Positions 10,348-18,925 of a stretch of 64,000 bases of DNA are shown here, piece by piece. Within the stretch, counting starts at the first letter, position 1; each line of letters starts with the position of its first letter. The stretch is from CAWFSE01 sp963697565. Lineage in GTDB: Bacteria; Actinomycetota; Actinomycetes; CAVWCF01. Where the stretch lies: NCBI GenBank assembly GCA_963697565.1, contig CAVOOM010000007.1, positions 707,069-771,068 of the forward strand, written 5' to 3'. A program made the position numbers and the translations under genes. Under the pieces are notes generated by a model, which had not been told where the DNA came from, searched no databases, and worked only from the letters and a program-made list of their open reading frames with translations.

Positions 10348-11202
10348 ATGAGCGCAGCCGCCCAGGCTGGAGCCGGCTCGCCGGAGCCGCTCTACGGCGG
10401 GGGCCAGACCCGCCGCATCACCATCCGCGACCTCGCCGCCGCCAAAGAGCGCGGCGAGCGGTGGCCGATGCTGACCGCGTACGACGCCCTCACCGCGGGC
10501 CTCTTCGACGACGCGGGCATCCCGGTCCTGCTGGTCGGCGACTCGGCCGCGATGGTGGTCTACGGCTACGAGCAGACGCTCCCGGTCACCGTCGACGACC
10601 TGATGCCGCTCGTGGCGGCCGTCGTCCGCGGCACGCGGCGCTCGCTGGTCGTCGCCGACCTGCCGTTCGGGTCCTACCAGTCCTCGCCGGCCCAGGCGCT
10701 CGACACCGCGGCGCGCTTCGTCAAGGAGGGCGGCGCGCACGCCGTCAAGCTCGAGGGCGGCGAGCGGGTGCTCCCCCAGGTCGACGCGCTCGTCTCCGCG
10801 GGCGTCCCGGTGATGGGGCACCTCGGGCTCACCCCGCAGTCGGTCAACGCCCTTGGCGGCTATCGGGTGCAGGGCCGCGGGGGCGCAGGCGAGAAGCTCA
10901 TCGCCGACGCCAAGGCCCTGGAGGCGGCCGGCGCCTTCGCGGTCGTCCTCGAGGTGGTGCCGGCCGAGCTGGCCGAGCGCGTCACCGCCTCGCTGTCGAT
11001 CCCCACGATCGGCATCGGCGCCGGGGCGGGGACCGACGCGCAGGTGCTCGTGTGGCAGGACCTCGCCGGGCTGACCGAGCGGGTCCCGCGGTTCGTCAAG
11101 CAGTACCTCGACCTGCGCGCGTTGCTCGGCGGCGCCGTTCGCGAGTGGGCCGCCGAGGTGGTCGACGGCTCGTACCCCGGCGAGGAGCACACGTACCACT
11201 GA
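10348..11202 (+). CDS. panB: 3-methyl-2-oxobutanoate hydroxymethyltransferase (ketopantoate synthesis)
   Basis: PanB transfers a hydroxymethyl group from 5,10-methylene-THF to alpha-ketoisovalerate, giving ketopantoate for pantothenate/CoA synthesis. It is an intact 284-residue (beta/alpha)8 barrel. Signatures include LTAYDALTAGLFDDAGI, LLVGDSAAMVVYGY (metal-binding Asp), VVADLPFGSY, GAHAVKLEGG, VMGHLGLTPQS, the catalytic Glu in VVLEVVP and IGIGAGAGTDAQVLVW. An AAAGGAG Shine-Dalgarno at 10335-10341 sets the ATG at 10348, not an upstream in-frame codon. The gene stands alone, followed by a convergent npdG. It starts 180 bp from the divergent efflux gene. Confidence 0.94.
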   Translation: MSAAAQAGAGSPEPLYGGGQTRRITIRDLAAAKERGERWPMLTAYDALTAGLFDDAGIPVLLVGDSAAMVVYGYEQTLPVTVDDLMPLVAAVVRGTRRSLVVADLPFGSYQSSPAQALDTAARFVKEGGAHAVKLEGGERVLPQVDALVSAGVPVMGHLGLTPQSVNALGGYRVQGRGGAGEKLIADAKALEAAGAFAVVLEVVPAELAERVTASLSIPTIGIGAGAGTDAQVLVWQDLAGLTERVPRFVKQYLDLRALLGGAVREWAAEVVDGSYPGEEHTYH

Positions 11203-11244
11203 CGGCAGAGGCGCGCGGCCGGTCCGGTCGGCGCCGGCGATCGC

Positions 11245-11955
11245 TCAGAGGTCGGTGACGCGCAGTCCGGCGTGGGCCTTGTACCGGCGGTTGATCGAGA
11301 TCAGGTTCGCCGTCATCGCCTCGACCTGGTGGGCGTTGCGCAGCCGGCCGGCGTAGATCCCGCGCATGCCGGGGATCCGGTTGGCCAGCGCCTGGACCAG
11401 GTCGGTGGCCTCGCGGTCGTCGCCGACGACGAGGACATCGGTCTCGACGCGGTCGACGGCCTCGTCCAGCAGGAGCACCGCGGAGATGTGGTGGAACGCG
11501 CCGACCACCCGCGACTCGGTGAGCACCGCCGCCGCCTGCTGCGCGGCCGAGCCCTCGTCGACCGCGAGCGCGTAGGCCCCCTGCTTGTCGAAGCCGAGCG
11601 GGTTCGCGCAGTCGACGACGACCTTGCCGGACAGCTCGGCGACGACGGACTCCAGCAGCTCGCGGTGGCCGTCGAAGGGCACGGCGACGACGACGACATC
11701 GCTGGCCGCGGCGCACGCCGCATTGCCCAGGCCGCGGACGCCGTGGCCCAACTCGGCGGCTGCGGTCTCGGCGCGCTCGGCGGAGCGCGATCCGACGATG
11801 ACCTGCTGGCCGGCCAGCGACCAGCGGTGGGCGAGGCCGCGGCCTTGCTCGCCCGTGCCGCCGAGCACGCCGACGATGAGCGAGTCGACGGCGGGCAGGT
11901 CGTGCGGCGAGGCTGCTGCGGGCTTGGCGGGCGACGGCGACGCGGAATCGGACAT
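11245..11955 (-). CDS. npdG: F420-dependent NADP+ reductase (NADPH:F420 oxidoreductase)
   Basis: A 236-residue protein with an N-terminal Rossmann nucleotide-binding motif VGVLGGTGEQGRGLAHRW. This is the G-x-G-x-x-G fingerprint of the NpdG/Fno family, which exchanges hydride between NADP(H) and coenzyme F420. Next come the NADP-phosphate-binding VGSRSAERAE and a second half with VVDCANPLGFDKQGAY and VGAFHHISAVLL. F420 occurs widely in Actinobacteria, and the length matches the family. The ATG at 11955 has a GAGG about 10 nt upstream; an ATG three codons earlier is also possible. Divergent from the next gene with only 38 bp between starts. Confidence 0.85.
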   Translation of the reverse strand: MSDSASPSPAKPAAASPHDLPAVDSLIVGVLGGTGEQGRGLAHRWSLAGQQVIVGSRSAERAETAAAELGHGVRGLGNAACAAASDVVVVAVPFDGHRELLESVVAELSGKVVVDCANPLGFDKQGAYALAVDEGSAAQQAAAVLTESRVVGAFHHISAVLLLDEAVDRVETDVLVVGDDREATDLVQALANRIPGMRGIYAGRLRNAHQVEAMTANLISINRRYKAHAGLRVTDL

Positions 11956-11993
11956 GCCCGGCATCCTCGCAGGCACCGGTGCGCGGTGGTTCG

Positions 11994-12602
11994 ATGACCC
12001 CCGTGGACGCTTCCCGGGTGCTCGTGCTGCGCGAGCTGCTCGCCACGAGCGGGTGGATCGAGCGGACCTCGGACTTCGCGCGCTCGCTGCGGACCTCGAC
12101 GCGGAGCCCGGGCGGGCTGCTGCTCGTCGGCACACCGGACAGCGAGCCGTGGCACCTGGCGGCCCACCTTGACGACGAGTCCCGCTTCGCCGGCATCCCG
12201 GAGCTGGCGCCCACGCTCGTGCGCTACGCCCCTCCGCCTGGGGCTCCCGCCCACCTGGCGATCACGCTGAGGCGGCTCGAGGCCGCCGGGCGCGGCGAGA
12301 CGGTCTTCGTCGTGGCCGAGGACGACGCCCCCGAGCAGCTGCTGGAGCGGGCCGCTGATGCGCGGCGCGCCGGGGCGACGATCCTGTCGATCGACGGGGG
12401 CGACGCCGAGCTGCACTCCGTGGCCCACGAATCGCTCACAGTCGTCGAGGCCGACCTGGTCGTGCCGGAGATCTCCTTCGACTCCGTGCAGCACTTGGTC
12501 AGCGTGGCGGCGGGCGCGCCGGTTCCCGAGGCGACCGCGGGCGCCCGGGCCCGGTTGGCGAGACTGCTCGACCGGATCAGCGGGCCCGCCCCCTCGCGGT
12601 AA
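11994..12602 (+). CDS. Conserved actinobacterial hypothetical protein
   Basis: An intact 202-residue soluble protein that I do not recognise firmly. It alternates hydrophobic strands and helices: GLLLVGTPDSEPWHLAAHLD early, then a central ETVFVVAEDD strand, ATILSIDGGDAELHSVAHES and VVPEISFDSVQHLVSVAAGA. The alternation of a loading segment, a strand ending in an acidic loop and a late S-F-D-S-V-Q motif recalls a single SIS (sugar isomerase) or Rossmann-like alpha/beta domain, but no catalytic signature is present. It is transcribed divergently from npdG and followed after 36 bp by an MFS gene, with which it may be cotranscribed. No function is assigned. Confidence 0.7.
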   Translation: MTPVDASRVLVLRELLATSGWIERTSDFARSLRTSTRSPGGLLLVGTPDSEPWHLAAHLDDESRFAGIPELAPTLVRYAPPPGAPAHLAITLRRLEAAGRGETVFVVAEDDAPEQLLERAADARRAGATILSIDGGDAELHSVAHESLTVVEADLVVPEISFDSVQHLVSVAAGAPVPEATAGARARLARLLDRISGPAPSR

Positions 12603-12638
12603 ACCGGTCGACGCGGCCGCGCGCCCGGTCGAGGATGG

Positions 12639-13985
12639 GTGGCCGTGGCGGGGACCGGGTGGGCGCGCAGCGCGCGGGTGGACCTGACCCCATTGCGGGG
12701 CTCGCGCGACTTCCGACTGCTTGTAGGCGCGGGCGCCGTGACCTCGATCGGCTCGCTCACGACGTACGTCGCGCTGCCGTTCCAGGTGAAGGAGCTCACC
12801 GGGTCATACCTCGCGGTCGGGCTGCTCGGAGCCGTGGAGCTGGTGCCGCTCATCGTCTTCGGCTTGTGGGGCGGCGCCATCGCCGACGCCCACGACCGGC
12901 GGCGCATCGTGATCGGCTGCGAGTTCGCCCTGCTCCTCTGCTCCGCGGCCCTGCTCGCCAACGGCCTGCTTCCCGAGCCACGGCTGTGGGTTCTGTACGT
13001 CGTCGCCGCGATGTTCGCCACCCTCGACTCGCTGCAGCGGCCGTCGCTCGACGCGATCATCCCGCGCGTGGTGCCCCACGATCAGCTGGCGGCTGCGGCC
13101 GCCATCAACTCGATGAAGTGGCAGCTGGCGAGCCTCGCCGGGCCGGCCTTCGCCGGCTTCCTCATCGCCGGCCTGGGGGTCTCGGCGGCGTACGGCCTGG
13201 ACGTCGCGACCTACGCGGTGTCGCTGGTGCTCCTGTGGCGGCTCCGGCCGGTGCCCCCCGGCGTCCGGACGGAGGGGCCCTCGCTCGCGGGCATCGCCGA
13301 GGGCGTGCGGTACGCGTGGGGGCGCAAGGACCTGCTCGGCACCTACCTCGTCGACACCGTCGCGATGTTGTTCGCGTTTCCGATGGCGCTCTTCCCCTTC
13401 GTCGCTGATGACCTGGGTGCGCCGTGGGCCCTGGGACTGCTCTACACCGCGCCCTTCGTGGGGTCGCTGCTCATGACGTTGACCAGCGGATGGACCGGAC
13501 AGGTGCACCGCCACGGGCGTGCCATCTTCCTGTCGGCAATGGCTTGGGGAATCGCCATCGCGGCGTTCGGCCTGGCCACCGACATCCGGCTGGCGCTTGC
13601 CTTCCTGGTCCTCGCGGGGGCCGCGGACATGTCGAGCGGACTGTTCCGCACCCTGATGTGGAACCAGACGATTCCCGACGAGCTGCGCGGCCGCATGGCC
13701 GGTATCGAGCTGCTGTCGTACTCCGTTGGCCCGACGCTCGGACAAGTGCGCGCCAGCGCCGTCGCGCAGCTCGCCGGACTTCGCCTCTCCATCGTGAGCG
13801 GGGGCGTGCTCTGTTTCGCCGCAACGGGTTTGCTGATCGCGGCGCTGCCGTCGCTTTGGCGCTACGACGCGCGAACCGATGAGCATGCGCAGCGACAGCG
13901 CGATGCCGTCCGACTCCGCGATCAGTCGGACGAGCGATCGGCGCCTGACGCGCCAACGTCAGACGGGCCGACACGGTCCCCGTGA
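12639..13985 (+). CDS. MFS transporter, EntS/MFS_3-like exporter
   Basis: A permease of 448 residues with 12 predicted membrane segments. The fold and motifs fit the EntS (enterobactin exporter)-like MFS_3 group: LRGSRDFRLLVGAGAVTSIG at the N-terminus, GGAIADAHDRRRIVIG as motif A, DSLQRPSLDAIIPRVVP in the middle and TIPDELRGRMAGIELL in the central-to-late region. The last ~45 residues are hydrophilic and cytoplasmic, rich in Arg, Asp and Ser. The GTG at 12639 is chosen; another in-frame GTG is two codons later. No siderophore biosynthesis genes are nearby, so the substrate is unknown. Confidence 0.82.
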   Translation: MAVAGTGWARSARVDLTPLRGSRDFRLLVGAGAVTSIGSLTTYVALPFQVKELTGSYLAVGLLGAVELVPLIVFGLWGGAIADAHDRRRIVIGCEFALLLCSAALLANGLLPEPRLWVLYVVAAMFATLDSLQRPSLDAIIPRVVPHDQLAAAAAINSMKWQLASLAGPAFAGFLIAGLGVSAAYGLDVATYAVSLVLLWRLRPVPPGVRTEGPSLAGIAEGVRYAWGRKDLLGTYLVDTVAMLFAFPMALFPFVADDLGAPWALGLLYTAPFVGSLLMTLTSGWTGQVHRHGRAIFLSAMAWGIAIAAFGLATDIRLALAFLVLAGAADMSSGLFRTLMWNQTIPDELRGRMAGIELLSYSVGPTLGQVRASAVAQLAGLRLSIVSGGVLCFAATGLLIAALPSLWRYDARTDEHAQRQRDAVRLRDQSDERSAPDAPTSDGPTRSP

Positions 13986-14082
13986 ATGCGTGCGGTAACC
14001 GTGCATGCACGCGCGAGTAGTGCGACCCTGTTCCCCGACACGTTCCGGCGACCCTGCCGGGAACACACACCAGGAGGCTTGC

Positions 14083-14723
14083 GTGGCGGCGACACCCGCA
14101 AAGAAGGCTGCGGCAAAGAAGACCGTGGCAAAGAAGGCAGCCCCGGCCAAGAAGGCCCCGGCGAAGAAGGCGGCACCCGCCAAGAAGGCTCCCGTCCGCA
14201 AGGCGGCACCCGCCAAGAAGGCGCCGGCTCGCAAGGCAGCGCCCGCCAAGAAGGCTCCGGCCACGCAAGGCGGCACCCGCCAAGAAGGCTCCCGTCCGCA
14301 AGGCGGCACCCGCCAAGAAGGCTCCCGTCCAAGAAGGCGGCGCCCGCCAAGAAGGCCCCCGCCAAGAAGGCCCCGCCAAGAAGGCCCGCCAAGAAGGCCC
14401 CCGCCAAGCAAGGCCGCCGTCCCAAGGCGGTCCAGGGCGTGGTCAGGGCCGAGAAGGCCGTGGCCAAGGGCGTTACCTCCGCGGCCAGGACGGTCACTCG
14501 ACGGCCGCCGGCCAAGAAGGCGGCTCCCGCGAAGAAGGCACCGGTCCGCAAGGCCGTCGCCAAGAAGGCGCCCTGCCAAGAAGGCCCCCGCAAGAAGGCG
14601 CCACCGTCGCAAGGCCGTCCGGCGCCGCCAAGAAGGCCGCCGCGCCAAGAAGGCACCCGTGCCCGCAAGGCCGCGCCCGCCAAGAAGGCGCCCGCGAGGA
14701 AGGCACCGGCGAAGAAGGCCTAG
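14083..14723 (+). CDS. Histone H1-like Lys/Ala/Pro-rich nucleoid protein (several frameshifts)
   Basis: The predicted protein of about 210 residues is built almost wholly of A-P-A-K-K and A-P-V-R-K units, like the C-terminal tail of eukaryotic H1 and of actinobacterial HupB/HupS. It would bind DNA non-specifically by charge. The GTG at 14083 has an AGGAGG Shine-Dalgarno 6 nt upstream. There is no N-terminal HU domain: the repeat starts at residue 5. One non-repetitive block, RRPKAVQGVVRAEKAVAKG, interrupts it. The repeated AAGAAGGC sequence is broken by at least four frame changes (near 14264, 14330 and between 14575 and 14685). The final frame ends KKAPARKAPAKKA at 14723. The breaks may be errors in a hard-to-read repeat or real slippage. 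Confidence 0.7.
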
Positions 14724-14741
14724 CCGGAACCGCACGCAGCC

Positions 14742-14772
14742 GTGCCCGCCGCCCCATTGGGGTGGCGGGCAC
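14742..14772. terminator. Strong bidirectional hairpin terminator
   Basis: GTGCCCGCC (14742-14750) pairs with GGCGGGCAC (14764-14772). CCCC pairs with GGGG inside, a G-T wobble joins them, and the loop is ATT. This gives a 14-bp stem between the convergent H1-like gene and the 64-residue gene on the other strand. No long T-run follows, as usual in high-GC Actinobacteria. Confidence 0.8.
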
Positions 14773-14790
14773 GATTGCGTGGCTGGCCCC

Positions 14791-14985
14791 TCAGTCGTCG
14801 TTCCACTCGGGGTCGGTGTCCCATGCCTCAGTCCGGTCGGCAGCGATCTGCAGAGCCCGCTCCGCCTCCTCGCGGGTCTCGTACGGCCCCAGCCGGTCGG
14901 CGTTGGGATGCCCCTCGTCGGCCCGCTCCACCTGGTGGCACTTGAGGCAGAAGTACCAGCCCTCGCGACCCGCCTTGATAGCCAT
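14791..14985 (-). CDS. Small SPOR-like/conserved 64-residue protein
   Basis: A 64-residue acidic protein starting MAIKAGREGWYFCLKCHQVE, with a GGAAGGGAG Shine-Dalgarno about 6 nt before the ATG at 14985. It contains one C-x-x-C pair (CLKC) and the segment DRLGPYETREEAERALQIAA, which resembles the short SPOR-domain-containing actinobacterial proteins annotated next to methionine aminopeptidase genes. Two cysteines alone cannot complete a zinc site. Transcribed divergently from map with 40 bp between the starts. Function unknown. Confidence 0.8.
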   Translation of the reverse strand: MAIKAGREGWYFCLKCHQVERADEGHPNADRLGPYETREEAERALQIAADRTEAWDTDPEWNDD

Positions 14986-15011
14986 GGGCGCTCCCTTCCT
15001 CCAGTCCCTCC

Positions 15012-15025
15012 TAGACTGCCGTTCC
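15012..15025 (+). promoter_or_regulatory. Leaderless promoter of map (-10 box)
   Basis: TAGACT at 15012-15017 is followed by 8 nt and the GTG start at 15026, with no Shine-Dalgarno in between. The geometry fits a leaderless mRNA. Confidence 0.5.
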
Positions 15026-15874
15026 GTGCCCCTGCTCGCCCCCGGAACCGTCTCGCCGCTTCGCGCCGTACCCGCGCACATCGAACGGCCGGAGTACGTC
15101 GGCCGCAAGGCGCCCACGCCCTACCGGGGGCCCGAGGTCAAGGACCCCGACACCATCGAGCGGATGCGGGTCGCCGGCCGGATCGCCGCGCAGGCGCTGG
15201 AGGAGGTCGCCCGCCACATCGCCCCCGGGGTGACCACTGACGAGCTGGACCAGGTCGGCCATGACTTCCTGCTCGACCACGGCGCGTACCCGTCGACCCT
15301 GGGCTACCGCGGATACCCCAAGTCCCTGTGCACCTCGATCAACGAGGTCATCTGCCACGGCATCCCAGACGACCACGCGCTCAACGACGGCGACATCGTC
15401 AACATCGACATCACCGCCTACATCGGCGGGGTCCACGGCGACACCGACGCCACGTACCTCGTCGGAGACGTCGACGAGGAGTCGCGCCTGCTGGTCGAAC
15501 GCACCCGAGAGGCGACGATGCGGGCTATCCGCGCGGTCGCGCCCGGGAGGCACCTCAACGTCATCGGCCGGGTGATCGAGTCCTACGCGAAGCGCTTCGG
15601 ATACGGCGTCGTGCGCGACTTCACCGGGCACGGCATCGGCACGGCGTTCCACTCCGGCCTCGTGGTGACCCACTACGACGACCCGCGGGCGACCACCGTG
15701 ATGGAGCCGGGCATGACGTTCACGATCGAGCCGATGCTCACGCTGGGGACGATCGACTACACGATCTGGCCGGACGGCTGGACGGTCGTCACCCAGGATG
15801 GCCGGCGAAGCGCCCAGTTCGAGCACACCGTGCTGGTGACCGACACCGGCCACGAGATCCTCACGCTGCCCTGA
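15026..15874 (+). CDS. map: Methionine aminopeptidase, type I
   Basis: Removes the initiator methionine from nascent proteins. The 282-residue protein is intact and has the full pita-bread-fold metal site: His in CHGIPDDH, Asp in VNIDITAYIGGVHGDTDATY (two Asp), His in GHGIGTAFH, Glu in FTIEPML and Glu in QFEHTVLV. The ~40-residue N-terminal extension (VPLLAPGTVSPLRAVPAHIE) carries the P-x-R-x-VP-like SH3-binding-type linker of actinobacterial MetAP1c. The GTG at 15026 lies 8 nt after a -10 box. ppgK follows after 8 bp, so the two are likely cotranscribed. Confidence 0.94.
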   Translation: MPLLAPGTVSPLRAVPAHIERPEYVGRKAPTPYRGPEVKDPDTIERMRVAGRIAAQALEEVARHIAPGVTTDELDQVGHDFLLDHGAYPSTLGYRGYPKSLCTSINEVICHGIPDDHALNDGDIVNIDITAYIGGVHGDTDATYLVGDVDEESRLLVERTREATMRAIRAVAPGRHLNVIGRVIESYAKRFGYGVVRDFTGHGIGTAFHSGLVVTHYDDPRATTVMEPGMTFTIEPMLTLGTIDYTIWPDGWTVVTQDGRRSAQFEHTVLVTDTGHEILTLP

Positions 15875-15882
15875 GGAGCGAC

Positions 15883-16657
15883 ATGACGAGCGCTGCGCAC
15901 AACCCGATGGAGTGGCCGAGCGACGTCCGCACGCTGGCGATCGACGTCGGCGGGAGCGGGCTCAAGGCCGGCCTGCTCGACGCGAACGGCGCCATGGTGA
16001 CCGAGCGCGTGCGCGTGCCCACGCCGTACCCGTGCTCCCCCGAGCGGCTGGTCGCCGCGCTCGTCGAGCTCACTGCCCCCCTGCCGGCTCCCCACCGGGT
16101 GACCGTGGGCTTCCCCGGCCTCGTCCGGCACGGCCGTGTGCTCAACGCCCCCAACCTGGTGCGCACCGGGCCAGGCGGCTCGGTCGATCCCAAGATGTCC
16201 AAGGCCTGGCAGCGGACACGATCTGGCGACGTCGCTGGCCGCGGCCTTCGACCTACCGGTCAAGGTCGCAAACGACGCCGACGTCCAGGGCTGCGCGGTC
16301 GTGCGCGGCGAGGGCGTCGAGTTCGTGATGACCCTGGGCACCGGGGTCGGCACGGCGCTGTTCGACAACGGACACCTCATGCCGCACCTGGAGCTGTCGC
16401 ACTCGCCGTTCCGCAAGGGCCAGGACTACGACGAGCAGATCGGCGAGGCGGCGCGCCAGCAGATCTCCCCCAAGCGCTGGAACGAGCGGGTGCGCCTGGC
16501 CATCGAGACGTTCGACTCGTTCCTCTTCTTCGACACCGTGTACGTGGGCGGCGGCAACGCCAAGCGCATCATCGGCGACCTCGGCTCCCGCGCCGTCATC
16601 GTGCCCAACGCGGCCGGGATCCTCGGCGGGATCCGGATCTGGGAGCTCGACACCTAA
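15883..16657 (+). CDS. ppgK: Polyphosphate glucokinase (ROK family, one frameshift)
   Basis: PPGK phosphorylates glucose with polyphosphate (or ATP). The N-terminal phosphate-binding loop is LAIDVGGSGLKAGLLD. The catalytic-base region reads VKVANDADVQG and the second phosphate loop is MTLGTGVGTALF. The C-terminal VYVGGGNAKRI and PNAAGILGGIRIW complete the ROK fold without the zinc-binding C-x-C-G-x-x-G-C of other ROK kinases, as expected for PPGK. The frame changes near 16212: an extra C in TGGCAGCGGACAC would explain it. About 257 residues after correction, the usual length. ATG at 15883 with GAGG upstream, 8 bp after map. Confidence 0.88.
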
Positions 16658-16689
16658 TTGTACGCATTTCAACTACTTGCGGTACGATT
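16656..16689 (+). promoter_or_regulatory. Imperfect palindrome over the marR promoter
   Basis: AATTGTACGCA (16656-16666) and TGCGGTACGATT (16678-16689) form an inverted repeat with one mismatch and one extra base. It overlaps the -10 box TACGAT (16683-16688), which ends 6 nt before the marR ATG. Its position suggests autorepression by the MarR protein. Confidence 0.5.
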
Positions 16690-16694
16690 GCGCC

Positions 16695-17187
16695 ATGACC
16701 TCGGCCACGCGCACCACCACCGCCAGAACAACTCGTTGGCTGACGGCTGACGAGCAGCGGCACTGGAGGGCCTTCATCAGCGCCGTGGAGCTCCTCCCCG
16801 ACCAGCTGCAGCGGGAGCTGATGGCCGAGCACGGCATCACCATGCCCGACTACGAGATCCTGGTCCGGCTCTCTGAAGCCGAAGGCCGCCGGCTGCGGAT
16901 GAGCGAGCTGGCCGAGCGGTCGCTGTCATCGCGGTCTCGGCTATCGCACCAGGTCGTCGAGGATGGAGGCGGCCGGGCTGGTCCGCCGCGAGGACTGCAC
17001 CGAGGACCGCCGCGGCCAGTGGGCCGTGATGACCGAGCAGGGCTGGGCCGCGATCCAGGCCGCAGCGCCCGACCACGTCGAGTCCGTCCGTGCCCATCTC
17101 GTCGACCAGCTCACCCCGGCCGAGTTCGCCGCGCTGGGCCGCGCCTGCGCCAAGGTGGTCGACCACCTGCAGTCCGTACGCGACTGA
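16695..17187 (+). CDS. MarR-family transcriptional regulator (one frameshift)
   Basis: A winged-helix regulator of about 163 residues. The N-terminal helical part reads WLTADEQRHWRAFISAVELL. The DNA-binding part has ITMPDYEILVRLSEAEGRRL and MSELAERSLSSRSRLSHQV (recognition helix). The wing then follows in the adjacent frame, MEAAGLVRREDCTEDRRG. The switch near 16960 is a single-base break; joined, the protein is a standard MarR. ATG at 16695 just behind a -10 box and palindrome. Its 3' end is 6 bp from the convergent ABC-2 permease, so it may or may not control that exporter. Confidence 0.85.
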
Positions 17188-17193
17188 CGGCGG

Positions 17194-17996
17194 CTACTGC
17201 CAGCGGAAGTAGCGCACCGACAGCGCGGTCGCCGCGACGAGGATGGCCGATCAGCACCAACACGTCGAACCTGAGGTCGGCCCAGGGCTCCCCGAACCAC
17301 AGCCCCCGCATCAGCTTGACGACGTACGTGAGGGGGATGAAGTTGGCGAGGGTCTGGAGCCCGGGCGGGAGCAACTCCAACGGCAGGGACGCTCCCGACA
17401 GGAACATCATCGGGTAGGCCAGGACCATGCCAACGGTCTGGGCGACGCGCGCAGAGGGGGCCAGGCTGGCCACCAGGTAGCCCAGGGCGAAGAAGGCGAG
17501 CGCGCTGAGGGTGAAGCCGGCCAGGACCGCGGGCAGGCTGCCCTCCAGTCCGCACCCCGAACGCCGCCATGCCCACCCCGATGAGCAGCAGCGTCCCGAT
17601 CAGGGTCATCAGGTAGTAGGCGGCCACGTCGGCGATCAGAAACGTCAGGGGCCGCATCGGCGTGACGCGGTACCGCCGCAGGATGCCGAGCTCGCGGTAG
17701 GTGGAGGTCTGGATCGGGATGGCGATCAGGCCGACCGACACGATCACGAGGGCGATGTACGCGGGGACGGTGACGTCCATGGCCCCCTGCCCGCCGAGGT
17801 CCGGGTCGGGCTCGTTGCCGTAGATCAGGCCGAACAGCACCAGCATCAGCGGGGCGAAGGCGATCGTGAAGAACGTCGCCATGGGCTCGCGCAGGTACAG
17901 CTTGGCCTGCACGCCCATCATCGGCAGCAGCCCGCGCGTCGGGTGCGACGGGTGCCGGTTGCGCGCCGGGGGCGCGGTGCGAGCCGCGGTCGTCAT
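17194..17996 (-). CDS. ABC-2 type transporter permease (two frameshifts)
   Basis: The membrane subunit of a drug/antibiotic-type ABC-2 exporter, about 267 residues with six membrane segments. After a cytoplasmic N-terminus come FFTIAFAPLMLVLFGLIYGN, an extracellular loop, a central pair of helices with RELGILRRYRVTPMRPLTFL (the conserved R-x-x-G-x-x-x-R-x-x-x-x-P coupling segment) and a later LAYPMMFLSGASLPLELLP, the ABC-2 signature. The frame changes near 17550 and near 17248. After the second change the protein ends ALSVRYFRWQ at 17194. The ATG at 17996 overlaps the ATPase stop codon (ATGA). Confidence 0.85.
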
Positions 17997-18925
17997 GTCC
18001 GCGCCTCTCGCATCTCCCGGCCGGTTAGGGCGAGGAAGACGTCTTCCAGGGACGGCTGCTCGGTCCGCAGGTCGTGGAACCCCACCCCCGCCTGCTCGAG
18101 CACGCCCAGGATCGGCGCGAGCGAGCGGTCCGACTCCCCGTACGCGACCACCCGGTCGCCGGAGCGCTCCACCCGGGTCACGGTGGGAAGCGCGCGGAGC
18201 GCCGCCAGGACATCGTCACCCGCGTGGTCGCAGGCGAACGAGACGCGGTGCTCGGCCCCGAGGGACTCGATGAGGGCCGCTGGCGTGTCGAGGGCCACGA
18301 CCTTCCCGCCGTCGATCACCATGACGCGGTCGCACAGCCGCTCGGCCTCCTCCATGAAGTGGGTGGTGAGCACGACCGTCTTGCCCCGGTCGCGGACCGC
18401 GCGGACCAGGTCCCAGGTGGCATGGCGGGCCTGCGGGTCCAGGCCCGAGGTGAGCTCATCGAAGAAGACCAGGTCTGGGTCCCCGACCAAGGCGAGCGCG
18501 ATCGCCAACCGCTGCCGCTGGCCGCCCGAGAGCTTGGCCCACGGCACCCGCGCCCGCTCGGCCAGGCCGAGGTCCTCAAGGAGGCCCTCGGCGGGCAGCG
18601 GGTGCTCGTAGAAGGACGCGAACAGGTCCATGGCCTCGCCCACCCGCATCCGCGCGGGAAGCGCGCTCTCCTGCAGTTGCGCGCCGATCCGCTCGCGCAG
18701 CGCCGTGCCCTCGCGCTGCGGGTCCAGATCGAGGACGTGCACCGCGCCGCCGTCTGGGGTGCGCAGGCCCTCCAGGCACTCCACGGTCGTCGTCTTGCCG
18801 GCCCCGTTGGGTCCCACGATCCCGAAGATCTCCCCCGCCTCAACCTCGAACGAGACGCCGTCGACCGCCTGCGTCGGGCCGTACGTCTTGCGCAGGCCCA
18901 CGACGCTCACGACGGCGGTCGCCAC
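17993..18925 (-). CDS. ABC transporter ATP-binding protein (DrrA-like)
   Basis: An intact 310-residue ATPase. Walker A is GPNGAGKTTT, the Q-loop Gln lies in RIGAQLQESALP, the signature motif is KLSGGQRQRL, Walker B is DLVFFDELTSGLDP and the switch His is in LTTHFMEEAE. The C-terminal ~80 residues (LEDVFLALTGREM at the end) form the regulatory domain of DrrA/NodI-type daunorubicin-resistance ATPases. The GTG at 18925 was chosen because the conserved VVSVVGLRKTYG starts five residues later. The stop overlaps the permease start, so this is a two-gene exporter operon. Confidence 0.92.
   Translation of the reverse strand: MATAVVSVVGLRKTYGPTQAVDGVSFEVEAGEIFGIVGPNGAGKTTTVECLEGLRTPDGGAVHVLDLDPQREGTALRERIGAQLQESALPARMRVGEAMDLFASFYEHPLPAEGLLEDLGLAERARVPWAKLSGGQRQRLAIALALVGDPDLVFFDELTSGLDPQARHATWDLVRAVRDRGKTVVLTTHFMEEAERLCDRVMVIDGGKVVALDTPAALIESLGAEHRVSFACDHAGDDVLAALRALPTVTRVERSGDRVVAYGESDRSLAPILGVLEQAGVGFHDLRTEQPSLEDVFLALTGREMREART

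Noticed and set aside
13471..14379. Minus-strand frame rich in Gly, Ala, Trp and Pro (GAFLAG-type repeats) opposite the Lys-rich gene
   Set aside because: The pattern is the complement of AAGAAGGC codons; the plus strand has the Shine-Dalgarno and the lysine-rich coding sense.
14083..14723. CRISPR-like or satellite repeats (AAGAAGGC units)
   Set aside because: The units code for A-P-A-K-K in one protein, have no regular spacers, and no cas genes are near.
17993..18925. Biosynthetic (antibiotic) gene cluster around the DrrA-like exporter
   Set aside because: No synthases or tailoring enzymes are near. Such exporters and MarR genes are common in ordinary actinobacterial chromosome.
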